Positions 1 through 6,410 of a stretch of DNA of 9,949 nucleotides are shown in pieces (position 1 is the first letter of the stretch; every line of letters begins with the position of its first letter). The notes under the pieces are model-generated. The model worked only from the letters and a program-made list of their open reading frames with translations, searched no databases and was not told the DNA's origin. Source of the stretch: Desulfobacteraceae bacterium (GTDB lineage: Bacteria > Desulfobacterota > Desulfobacteria > Desulfobacterales > Desulfosalsimonadaceae); the NCBI GenBank assembly GCA_007131845.1, contig SLPT01000369.1, positions 1-9,949 of the forward strand. Direction: 5' to 3'. The translations under genes and the position numbers were made by a program.

Positions 1-741
1 TATATCATTCCGGGAGACATTATTCCCAACCTGCAATTTTTAAAACATGCGGTTGAAAACATCGAACTGGTTATTTTCGATTCGGAAGGCCGATCCAATC
101 TCCCATCGAAATCGAGCATCCTGGAAATGAGCATCATCGCCCGGGATACCGGCCTGACGTTCACGGTCCACCTGCCAGCCAATCCCCATGCCGGGAGCAC
201 CAACGAAACAAAAAGAAAAAAGGGGGTTGAAAAATGGCTGAAAATCATGGACCGGATGGAGAGCCTGCTTCCTATGGGATGGATCGTTCCGCTCCGGAAA
301 AACTGCCTCCCGCCAGAGCAATGGTGCACTGAACAATGGGCGCAGCGGTGCGGAAAAACCATCGACGCGCTGAGCAGAGCCGCCGAGCCGGAATCGCTTT
401 GCATTGAGCGCACGGCGCTTGCGTGTGCGGCGGCGGAATATCTCGTGGATGAAACGAACTGCTCGGTGTGCATCGACATCGGCTACATGCTGCGAACCGG
501 GCATGATATTCACGCATGCCTGGAAAAATGGTTGGACAGGACCCGGATCATTCACCTGCACGGCGTTCGAAGCGACGGACGGGACCATGTGGATCTGGGT
601 CACATGGAAACCGATCTTCTGGACAGCCTCTGCTCCGGCCTGAAAAACGGCGGGGGAACGCCCCGGATTCTGACGCTGGATTTGTTTTCCCGCAAGGATC
701 TGGAGAGATCGATGCATGTTTTACAGGAAGTAATTCATTGA
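1..741 (+). CDS. cbiR: CbiR-like cobamide phosphodiesterase, 3' part
   Basis: The frame is open from the first base of the window, so the N-terminus is cut off; 246 codons remain before TGA at 739-741. The visible start, YIIPGDIIPNLQFL followed by IELVIFDSEG, matches what I recall of CbiR, the TIM-barrel AP-endonuclease-like enzyme that hydrolyses the nucleotide loop of cobamides so the lower ligand can be replaced. Residues of the kind that bind metal in this fold are visible: Glu in CIER (codon 136), Asp in CIDIGYM (codon 159), and the His residues of IHLHG (codons 185-187). No signal peptide or membrane segment is seen in what remains, so the enzyme is probably cytoplasmic. Other cobamide genes, if any, lie to the left of the window. 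The last two bases of the stop codon belong to repeat copy A. Another sugar-isomerase-like TIM barrel remains possible. Confidence 0.75.
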   Translation, partial: YIIPGDIIPNLQFLKHAVENIELVIFDSEGRSNLPSKSSILEMSIIARDTGLTFTVHLPANPHAGSTNETKRKKGVEKWLKIMDRMESLLPMGWIVPLRKNCLPPEQWCTEQWAQRCGKTIDALSRAAEPESLCIERTALACAAAEYLVDETNCSVCIDIGYMLRTGHDIHACLEKWLDRTRIIHLHGVRSDGRDHVDLGHMETDLLDSLCSGLKNGGGTPRILTLDLFSRKDLERSMHVLQEVIH

Positions 742-886
742 CGGCTTCATAAATACCAATATCTACGTTACGCGCAATCTCCGAAGAATTTAACGTACGC
801 CGGGTACGCTGCATTCTTCGGAGATTGCGCAAGCCTTGATCCTGAACTTTTACGAAGCCGTCAGATGGCGACTTTTTTAAGAGTGC
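740..886 (+). repeat. Palindromic 147-bp repeat, copy A
   Basis: This is a long imperfect palindrome with a 24-nt asymmetric tail. The outer arms are GACGGCTTC (740-748) and GAAGCCGTC (854-862). The inner arms are the perfect 18-bp pair 772-789 and 813-830, around a short CGTAC/GTACG centre. The tail 863-886 ends in GAGTGC. Copy B (8968-9114) is the same length, in the opposite orientation, and roughly 80% identical by eye over the whole length, tail included. There is no coding frame inside. It begins at the cbiR stop codon and ends about 30 nt before the ribosome site of the acyl carrier protein gene. No clear target duplication flanks this copy. Once transcribed it would fold into a strong hairpin and could act as a 3' end for cbiR mRNA. 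Confidence 0.85.
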
Positions 887-929
887 ATTATCAAATTAAA
901 ATATTACATTATAACCAAGGAGACCTAAA
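887..929 (+). promoter_or_regulatory. AT-rich leader and ribosome site of the acyl cassette
   Basis: The stretch between repeat copy A and the acyl carrier protein gene is strongly AT-rich and contains several -10-like strings such as TAAAAT and CATTATAA. No convincing -35 box at the right distance could be assigned. AAGGAGA at 917-923, six bases before the ATG at 930, is a good Shine-Dalgarno sequence. If the cassette has its own promoter it must lie here or inside the repeat. Confidence 0.4.
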
Positions 930-1187
930 ATGGAAAAACAGGAAATATTTGAGAAATTCATCGAATTGATTCGCGAATACGTCAAAGAGGCCGATCGGCT
1001 CGAAAATGCGGAAATGGGAACCGAGATCATCCAGGATCTCAAGGTCAACTCCGCCCGCCTGGTCGATATTATCATCAAAGTAGAAGACACCTTCGACATC
1101 GAAATCGAAGATGACGATGCCGACAAAATCAAGACCATCGGCGACGCCGTCGAAATTATCGACAGCAAAACCCGCGTGACCCAGTAG
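930..1187 (+). CDS. Acyl carrier protein
   Basis: An 85-residue, highly acidic protein with the four-helix carrier protein pattern: helix I about residues 5-20, the phosphopantetheine loop and helix II about 36-55 (NSARLVDIIIKVEDTF), then DIEIEDDDADKIKTIGDAVEII. Ser41 is the expected attachment site for 4'-phosphopantetheine. The usual Asp-Ser-Leu around it is replaced by Asn-Ser-Ala, so this is probably a specialised carrier and not the housekeeping AcpP. It is preceded by AAGGAGA (917-923) and followed one base later by the plsC-like gene. A phosphopantetheinyl transferase and a KAS III-like synthase follow in the same run. Inference: it carries the acyl or ketoacyl intermediate made and used by this cassette. 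Confidence 0.9.
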   Translation: MEKQEIFEKFIELIREYVKEADRLENAEMGTEIIQDLKVNSARLVDIIIKVEDTFDIEIEDDDADKIKTIGDAVEIIDSKTRVTQ

Positions 1188-1188
1188 C

Positions 1189-1923
1189 ATGGATCCAAGC
1201 GCCAAAAGAGCCCTTTATATCCAGTACATTGTGGGGCGGCTGGCAATATTTGCCGCCGCCCCCCTGGTTTTGCTCGCCGTAAAAATCGCCGGATACCGGG
1301 TCAGAAACATAGAGGCCCTGCGCCGGAAAGTCCGGCGGCTGATGAGTAAGCATCCCGGCCCCTGGCTCGTGTGCGCCAATCACCTGACCCTGATCGACTC
1401 GGTAATCCTGCTCTGGGCCATGGTGCCCACAACGCGCTTTATCGTGCGCTTTGACCGGATGCCCTGGAATGTGCCCGAGCACATGAACTTCAACCGGCAT
1501 ATGATCGTCCGCATCTTCTGCTACCTGACCAAGTGCATCCCTGTCCAGCGCGGCGGCAACCGGGATGCCGTGCGCTCCATACTTGAAAAATGCGCATGGA
1601 TCCTTGGCCTCGGGGGAAATCTCATGATTTTTCCCGAAGGAACCCGGTCGCGCACCGGAAGGGTCAACACCGAAGACTTTCCCTATGGGACCGGACGCCT
1701 TTTTTTAAAAACACCGGGATGCCGCGTCATGTGCATGTATTTGCGGGGAGACAGCCAGGAAGCCTACAGCAATTTTCCCGCCAGGGGGGAGACCTTCTAC
1801 CTGGACGTGGAAGAGTGCTTTCCGCGAACCCGCCTGAGAGGCCTGCGGGCTCAACGGGACGTCGCAGGGCAGATCGTAAGGCATCTTGCCGGAATGGAGG
1901 CGGCATACTTTGCCTCGCGCTAA
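1189..1923 (+). CDS. PlsC-type lysophospholipid acyltransferase
   Basis: A 244-residue member of the PlsC/LPLAT acyltransferase family, which moves an acyl chain from acyl-ACP or acyl-CoA to a glycerolipid or another hydroxyl. The catalytic HX4D motif is His65-Leu-Thr-Leu-Ile-Asp70, and the acceptor-binding block FPEGTRSRTG starts at residue 148. A hydrophobic stretch at about residues 13-34 suggests membrane association. The length is typical of bacterial PlsC. The ATG at 1189 is one base after the acyl carrier protein stop, so the two are surely co-transcribed. The 3' end overlaps the next gene. Because it sits beside a dedicated carrier and ketosynthase, it may transfer an unusual chain and not serve general phosphatidate synthesis; that is inference. 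The acceptor cannot be told from sequence. Confidence 0.88.
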   Translation: MDPSAKRALYIQYIVGRLAIFAAAPLVLLAVKIAGYRVRNIEALRRKVRRLMSKHPGPWLVCANHLTLIDSVILLWAMVPTTRFIVRFDRMPWNVPEHMNFNRHMIVRIFCYLTKCIPVQRGGNRDAVRSILEKCAWILGLGGNLMIFPEGTRSRTGRVNTEDFPYGTGRLFLKTPGCRVMCMYLRGDSQEAYSNFPARGETFYLDVEECFPRTRLRGLRAQRDVAGQIVRHLAGMEAAYFASR

Positions 1924-2650
1924 TACCGATTTCGAAGCGGCCCCGTGCAGGTGGCGGGTCGGAAACGATATCGTCGACATTAAGGCGCCCCCCGCCAGGG
2001 GGCGCGGCGCGGACCTGCGGTTCATGAAAAAAATCCTCACTAGCGAGGAAATCCTTGCGGTTCAAGGCTCGCAGCAACCGGACGCCCTGCTGTGGGGATT
2101 CTGGGCGGCCAAGGAAACCGCTTTCAAGGTGAGGGTCAAGATCGATCCGAAAACCGTTTTCTCCCCCCGGCAGTTTCAGGTGATGCTTTATTTCCTTCAC
2201 TTTCGGCATCCATCGACTTTTTCCCCGGGAAGGGTCGATACCCCCGGTGGATCCGTGTCGGTCCGGATTTTTTTTGACGACGATCATGTCCGCTGCATTG
2301 GTGCGGCCACGGACGCCGGCGAGGCGGCGGATCCGGACCGGGTCCTGCACGGTTGGGGAGCCATTGGTGGCGCAAAAGGCATTTCTTCTGAAAGCCTCCG
2401 GGAATCTGCGGCAGCCCGGCAGATGGCCATCCGGCACATCGCCCGGCTTACCGGACGGAACGCGGAAGAAATGGCGATCACAAGACAGCGAAGCAGCGTC
2501 GGAGCGGCCCCTCCGGTCCTGTATTACCGGGGGGAAAAAGCGCCCCTCGATATCAGCCTGAGCCATGACGAACGGTTTGCGGCCTACGCGTTTATGCCGC
2601 AGGATCTTTCACAATCCATGGCGCAAACATTGCCGCCGCAAGCGGTTTGA
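1910..2650 (+). CDS. AcpS-like 4'-phosphopantetheinyl transferase
   Basis: It transfers phosphopantetheine from CoA to the Ser of a carrier protein, most likely the ACP at 930. The order of motifs is that of AcpS: VGNDIVDI (Mg-binding Asp) near the N-terminus, FWAAKETAFK (the F/W-xxKE motif), then GEKAPLDISLSHDERFAAYAF at the C-terminus. At about 246 residues it is twice the size of AcpS: roughly 130 residues separate the KE motif from the SLSHD block, with no recognised domain between them. The start is uncertain because no ATG lies upstream of the first motif. I chose TTG 1910, nine bases after GGAGG (1896-1900), which overlaps the plsC-like gene by 14 bp; TTG 1886 is the alternative. The overlap suggests translational coupling. 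Confidence 0.8.
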   Translation: MPRANTDFEAAPCRWRVGNDIVDIKAPPARGRGADLRFMKKILTSEEILAVQGSQQPDALLWGFWAAKETAFKVRVKIDPKTVFSPRQFQVMLYFLHFRHPSTFSPGRVDTPGGSVSVRIFFDDDHVRCIGAATDAGEAADPDRVLHGWGAIGGAKGISSESLRESAAARQMAIRHIARLTGRNAEEMAITRQRSSVGAAPPVLYYRGEKAPLDISLSHDERFAAYAFMPQDLSQSMAQTLPPQAV

Positions 2651-2685
2651 ATGAAAACATAACAATCCAACGGATCCATCATCCC

Positions 2686-3825
2686 ATGACCAACAACAAT
2701 ACACCATCGGTCGTCATCAGCGGCACGGGCCTCTGGACGCCGCAGTATTCCATAACCAACGAAGAACTCGTCGAAAGCTACAACGCATGGGCCGAAAGGT
2801 TCAACCGGGAAAACCGCGAGGCCATCGACGCCGGCAGTATCGAGGAAAAGCCGACGTCATCGGCCCGGTTTATCGAAAAGGCCTCCGGAATCCGATCACG
2901 CTATGTCTATGCCAGAGAGGGAATTTTGGATATCGACCGCATGCGGCCCAAGTTCCCGGAGAGAAATCCATCAGAACTTAGCATCCAGGCGGAAATCGGC
3001 GTGGAAGCCGCACGCAAAGCTATGCGAAAGGCGAACAAGAAACCCTCCGACATAGACGCGGTGATCGTTTCCTGCGCGTATACCCAGCGGGCCTACCCTG
3101 CCATCGCCGTGGAGGTGCAGACCGCCCTGGGCATTGACGGCTTTGGTTTTGACATGCTCATGGCCTGCTCGGCTGCGACATTCGGCCTGCACCGGGCCTA
3201 TGACAGCCTGGTTTCCGGCTCGGCGCGCTGTGTTCTTGCCATCAACCCCGAGTTAATGACCCCCATGGTCAATTATTGCGACCGGGAATCCCATTTCATC
3301 TTCGGCGATGTCGCCACGGCAACAATCATGGAAAAGGCAGAAACCGCTACCGCCACGCACTGCTACGATGTTCTGGGAACCCGGGCGATGACCACGTTCT
3401 CCAACAATATCCGCTCCGGTTTCGGGCACGTGTCACGGGCCACCGACGAGGCGCCCTACGGTTCGGAAAAGTTGTTTCATCAGCAGGGAAGAAAGGTTTT
3501 CGAGGAAGTAAGCCCCCTTGCGGCCGCCCACATCCGGGACCATCTGGCCGAACTCGGCCTCAAACCGCATGATGTGCGGCGGTTCTGGCTGCACCAGGCC
3601 AACATCAACATGAACAACATGGTGATGAAACACCTGTTCGAAGGCGAAGACGCCTCGCGGATAGACGCACCAACGATCATCGACCAATACGCCAATACCG
3701 CATCCGCAGGTCTCATCATCGCCTTCGACCGCTACAACGAGGACCTCGCAGGCGGGGATATCGGGGTGATCTGCTCCTTTGGCGCGGGGTATTCCATCGG
3801 AAGCCTGGTGTTAAGGAAACGGTAA
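2686..3825 (+). CDS. Beta-ketoacyl-ACP synthase III-like protein (FabH/PA3286 type)
   Basis: A thiolase-fold condensing enzyme of 379 residues. The triad is visible: Cys161 in MACSAATFG, His303 in FWLHQAN and Asn337 in YANTASAG. C-terminal SFGAGYSIGSLVLRKR is typical of the group. VVISGTGLWTP near the N-terminus, FIEKASGIRSRYV and AYPAIAVEVQ resemble, from memory, the longer FabH-like group of Pseudomonas PA3286, which condenses medium-chain acyl-CoA with malonyl-ACP. ATG 2686 fits that N-terminus. TTG 2647, overlapping the previous stop as TTGA, would add 13 residues and cannot be excluded. It is the last gene of the acyl cassette and would form the ketoacyl chain on the local ACP. No ketoreductase or dehydratase is encoded here, so further reduction would need general fatty acid enzymes. 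Confidence 0.88.
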   Translation: MTNNNTPSVVISGTGLWTPQYSITNEELVESYNAWAERFNRENREAIDAGSIEEKPTSSARFIEKASGIRSRYVYAREGILDIDRMRPKFPERNPSELSIQAEIGVEAARKAMRKANKKPSDIDAVIVSCAYTQRAYPAIAVEVQTALGIDGFGFDMLMACSAATFGLHRAYDSLVSGSARCVLAINPELMTPMVNYCDRESHFIFGDVATATIMEKAETATATHCYDVLGTRAMTTFSNNIRSGFGHVSRATDEAPYGSEKLFHQQGRKVFEEVSPLAAAHIRDHLAELGLKPHDVRRFWLHQANINMNNMVMKHLFEGEDASRIDAPTIIDQYANTASAGLIIAFDRYNEDLAGGDIGVICSFGAGYSIGSLVLRKR

Positions 3826-3839
3826 AACGGCTTTACCCC

Positions 3840-5276
3840 CTAAGAAACCCGCCGAAAAAGCTTTCCGGCGGTCTCTGCCCACCGGGTAAAGGCCGCCGGA
3901 TCCCACCGGTCCGGGTAGGTCCGGTAATGGCGGAAAATCTTTGCACCCAGCCGGTTGGCGCGGGCGATCTTCAAAAGAAGGCCGGGACGGGTGATTCCAG
4001 CGCCCGCGGCCCGCAGGGATTCTCCGGGCCCCGGCGTATCGAAAACCCCGTTGATCGCGGGAGAAAGGGTGCGCCGGTTCATGATCCCCTTTTTCATCAG
4101 AAACGAGATCTCTTCGTGGGATAGGGCCTGCAGCAGATCCTTTACGGCGCAAAGCGCCGCAAAATGGCTGCCGCGTCCGGAAAACCAAACGTAATTTATC
4201 GGCCACAGGGCTTTTATGGAACAATCCCCTCGTTTCACGGCCGCCTCGATGATGCCGGCTGCGAGCAGCGCCCCGTTCATGGCGCCGCCCACCCCGCAGC
4301 CGGTCGTAGGAATTACCTGGCCGGCGGCGTCTCCCACCGCAACAAACCCGGAAGCAACCATAGAAAACGGGGATCTGCCTACCAGGACGGGACCGCCCCC
4401 GCCGCGGATAACCTCGCGGGTAATCGACGGGCGGTTTTGAATCATTTCATCGATGATGTCCGCGGGGTCGACTCTTCCCGGCTCCTCGCGCACACCGCCG
4501 CCCACGTCGATGGAATCGTCATGGTGACAGTGCGTCCAGAAATATCCCCGATACGCCCCGTACCGGTAGTGATCCGCCAAATCGTCGGCCCGGGCTTTTG
4601 ACGGATCCAGACGGCAGACCCTCCGGCAGGCATAGGCAAGCTCCGGGCCGGCGAACTTCCTGCCGAGCTCCGGCGCCCCGGCAAGGAACCTGCGGAGCCT
4701 GGATACGATTCCGGTGGCATCGACCGTGACATCCGCGGATACGTCGAAGGTTCCGGAGCCGTCGCGGGCCGAAACCCGCAAACCGGAAATCCGGATAGCC
4801 TCCAGGGAGCCCTCGGTATCACCCAGCAGCATTTCGGCGCGGTGCCGGAAAAACAATTCGGCACCGGCATCCCTGGCCCGCCGCACCAGACGCCGGGCAA
4901 GGGCCTTGCGGTCGGTTGTGATGTAGCGGAACTCGACACCGCCTTCCACGGTGCAGGAAAGATCCGGAGACCGGATCTCCAACGGGTCGATGCGATGCGG
5001 CTCGAACAGGTTGTCATCCTGCTCCGATTGCTTGACCGTTGTTCCGGTATACCGTCCGGAAACCACTTCCGGCAGTTCAAAGCCCGCCGACGCCAGGGCG
5101 CCCTTTTCAACCGCATCCGACCAGTCATGACCCAATGATTCTTCATCGCCGGCCTCGAACACCGCCACTGAAATACCCATTTCCGCCAGCTTTTGGGCCA
5201 GAAGCAACCCGGCCGGCCCGGCGCCGGCAATGGCCACCCGGTAGGTGGGTTTGATTTTTCGATTTTGGTTTATCAT
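3840..5276 (-). CDS. FAD-dependent oxidoreductase, geranylgeranyl-reductase-like
   Basis: A 478-residue flavoprotein. The N-terminal dinucleotide-binding motif GAGPAG is at residues 18-23 with acidic Glu41 closing the Rossmann unit. The second FAD motif, GFVAVGDAAGQVIPTTGCG, has Asp316, and the TTGCG part fits the geranylgeranyl reductase/PHBH-like superfamily that reduces isoprenoid or other C=C bonds. ATG 5276 was chosen because AAAGGAG lies ten bases upstream and the FAD motif follows directly; a longer frame to 5387 has no such site. It converges with the KAS III-like gene with only 14 bp between the stops, so it is transcribed separately from the acyl cassette. A role in saturating a lipid or quinone side chain is plausible; the substrate is unknown. 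A halogenase or hydroxylase-like activity is the main alternative. Confidence 0.78.
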   Translation of the reverse strand: MINQNRKIKPTYRVAIAGAGPAGLLLAQKLAEMGISVAVFEAGDEESLGHDWSDAVEKGALASAGFELPEVVSGRYTGTTVKQSEQDDNLFEPHRIDPLEIRSPDLSCTVEGGVEFRYITTDRKALARRLVRRARDAGAELFFRHRAEMLLGDTEGSLEAIRISGLRVSARDGSGTFDVSADVTVDATGIVSRLRRFLAGAPELGRKFAGPELAYACRRVCRLDPSKARADDLADHYRYGAYRGYFWTHCHHDDSIDVGGGVREEPGRVDPADIIDEMIQNRPSITREVIRGGGGPVLVGRSPFSMVASGFVAVGDAAGQVIPTTGCGVGGAMNGALLAAGIIEAAVKRGDCSIKALWPINYVWFSGRGSHFAALCAVKDLLQALSHEEISFLMKKGIMNRRTLSPAINGVFDTPGPGESLRAAGAGITRPGLLLKIARANRLGAKIFRHYRTYPDRWDPAAFTRWAETAGKLFRRVS

Positions 5277-5540
5277 GATCAACCGGCTCCTTTGTCCCGG
5301 ATAAGCTCCCATCCCTCTGTTTGCCGTCTCTTTTGTCCGCAAGCAGGCAAAGAACAACAACCAGGGCCTTTCACCTAAGCTCAGCAATTTTCAGGTTTTA
5401 CCCTTTTCAACCGTTATTTTATCGGCTACGATAGTTTTTTTTCAAATACTGGCTGAAAAATTTTCTCCCGTACGCGCATACATACCCTACTCACGGGATG
5501 CGGGACAAGCTTTTCCATACAGGACAGGGTGGATGACACA
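5277..5540. other. Divergent intergenic region
   Basis: 264 bp between the start of the flavoprotein gene (leftward) and the phosphoesterase gene (rightward). Both promoters should be here, but none is clear. A weak rightward candidate is TTCAAC (5406-5411) with TACGAT (5427-5432) at only 15 bp spacing. Two inverted repeats are visible: TTTGCC (5320-5325) with GGCAAA (5346-5351), in the transcribed leader of the flavoprotein gene, and CCCGT/ACGGG shortly before the phosphoesterase gene. Either could be an operator or an mRNA hairpin. No small gene was found. Confidence 0.3.
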
Positions 5541-6050
5541 ATGAATGATACGACGGATGACACGGCGGACGAACCGATGGGCGATGCGATCCGGACCATC
5601 GGTCTCATATCGGATACCCACGGCCTGCTGCGCTCTTCCGCAACAAAAGCGCTGGAGAAAGCAGGAATCATCCTCCATGCGGGGGATATCGACAGCATGG
5701 CCATTATCGACGAACTGGAGCTTATTGCCCCGGTGTACGCAGTGCGCGGCAACATGGACTTCAAACCGGGCGTCGATGCCCTGCCGGATTACCTGCCGGT
5801 CAAGACCGGCGGCAAAGTCATCGGCGTCATCCACGACCGGCACAGCCTGGGCTTCGATCCTGCGGCAAAGGGCGTATCGGTCGTGGTTCACGGTCACACC
5901 CACAAGGCATCCGTGGAGGAGTCCGGCGGGGTGCTCTACGTCAACCCGGGAAGCGCAGGCCCTCCCAGATCCGGACGTAGGCCTTCCGTAGGAATCCTCC
6001 GGATCGAAAACGGCCGTTTCGTGCCCGAAATCATCCCCCTTGACGAATAA
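5541..6050 (+). CDS. YfcE/MJ0936-type metallophosphoesterase
   Basis: A small calcineurin-like phosphodiesterase of about 169 residues, cytoplasmic, with all the metal-ligand blocks of the YfcE/Vps29 group in order: SDTHG (Asp25, His27), HAGDID, RGNMD, VIHDRH and VHGHTH. It ends in the usual VNPGSAGPPR followed by a short beta-rich tail. The family hydrolyses phosphodiester bonds with Mn or similar ions; the physiological substrate is generally unknown. Start choice is uncertain. ATG 5541 has a GGTGGA seven bases before it, GTG 5529 has AGGACAGG directly before it, and ATG 5577 would remove an acidic, repetitive Asp-Asp-Thr-rich segment that is not part of the fold. It converges with the cupin-like gene with a 7-bp gap and seems unrelated to either neighbouring cassette. 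Confidence 0.88.
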   Translation: MNDTTDDTADEPMGDAIRTIGLISDTHGLLRSSATKALEKAGIILHAGDIDSMAIIDELELIAPVYAVRGNMDFKPGVDALPDYLPVKTGGKVIGVIHDRHSLGFDPAAKGVSVVVHGHTHKASVEESGGVLYVNPGSAGPPRSGRRPSVGILRIENGRFVPEIIPLDE

Positions 6051-6057
6051 GCCCCTA

Positions 6058-6396
6058 TCAGTGGTGATGGCCTTCTTCCGAGTGCCCCCCGGCAATAATG
6101 TAGACGGCATCCGTATCTCCCCGGTTTTCCAAAAAGATATCGGTATCCCCCGCACAGTGGAAGGCACAGCCCTCGGCCAGATGCCCCGTCATGGCGCCGG
6201 TCAGTTCCAGCGCCCCCCGGACCGAAAGAACGATCTCCTCGTGCCCTTTGCCCGGATTGACAAGACGCCCGGTTTCGCCCGGCCGGACGATCCCGTAGAT
6301 CATGTAGCAGGCATGGCTCCCCGTGTCGGCCAGTCCCAGCACGGATTCGCCCTCCTCGGCCTCAAGGGCCCGTTTTGCGATTTCGATGGCATTCAT
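6058..6396 (-). CDS. Small cupin-like protein with His-rich tail
   Basis: A 112-residue protein that reads as a single small cupin barrel: GHEEIVLSVRGALELTG (cupin motif 1-like, with His and two Glu), a middle turn HLAEGCAFHCAGDTDIFLENRG (motif 2-like) and a final strand AVYIIAGG. The C-terminus is HSEEGHHH, a possible metal-binding tail. ATG 6396 has AAGGAAG five bases upstream on the coding strand. The alternative ATG 6414, six residues longer, overlaps the previous stop as ATGA but lacks a ribosome site. It is the last gene of the radical-SAM cassette and so is probably co-transcribed. It might bind metal or act on the peptide product, but no enzyme activity can be read from the sequence. 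Confidence 0.65.
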   Translation of the reverse strand: MNAIEIAKRALEAEEGESVLGLADTGSHACYMIYGIVRPGETGRLVNPGKGHEEIVLSVRGALELTGAMTGHLAEGCAFHCAGDTDIFLENRGDTDAVYIIAGGHSEEGHHH

Positions 6397-6410
6397 AAAA
6401 TCTTCCTTTC

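Noticed and set aside
40..717. Open frame of 225 codons on the minus strand
   Set aside because: Antisense to the cbiR-like gene, which is open from the window edge and carries family motifs.
1727..2566. Open frame of 279 codons on the minus strand
   Set aside because: Antisense to the acyltransferase and phosphopantetheinyl transferase genes, with low-complexity Arg/Pro/Gly content and no recognisable domain.
3821..3837. GGTAAA/TTTACC hairpin at the meeting point of the KAS III-like and flavoprotein genes
   Set aside because: Only six pairs, no T-run on either side and it overlaps the KAS III-like stop codon; not enough to call a terminator.
3849..3871. CCGCCG/CGGCGG hairpin just inside the flavoprotein 3' end
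   Set aside because: It lies within coding sequence and has no T-tract; more likely codon-driven.
4442..5230. Open frame of 262 codons on the minus strand inside the flavoprotein gene
   Set aside because: Same strand but shifted frame; the product is rich in Arg, Pro and Trp with no motif, while the other frame carries both FAD motifs.
5529..5576. Asp-Asp-Thr-like repeats at the N-terminus of the phosphoesterase as a functional repeat
   Set aside because: Short and imperfect, and may be partly untranslated because the start codon is uncertain.
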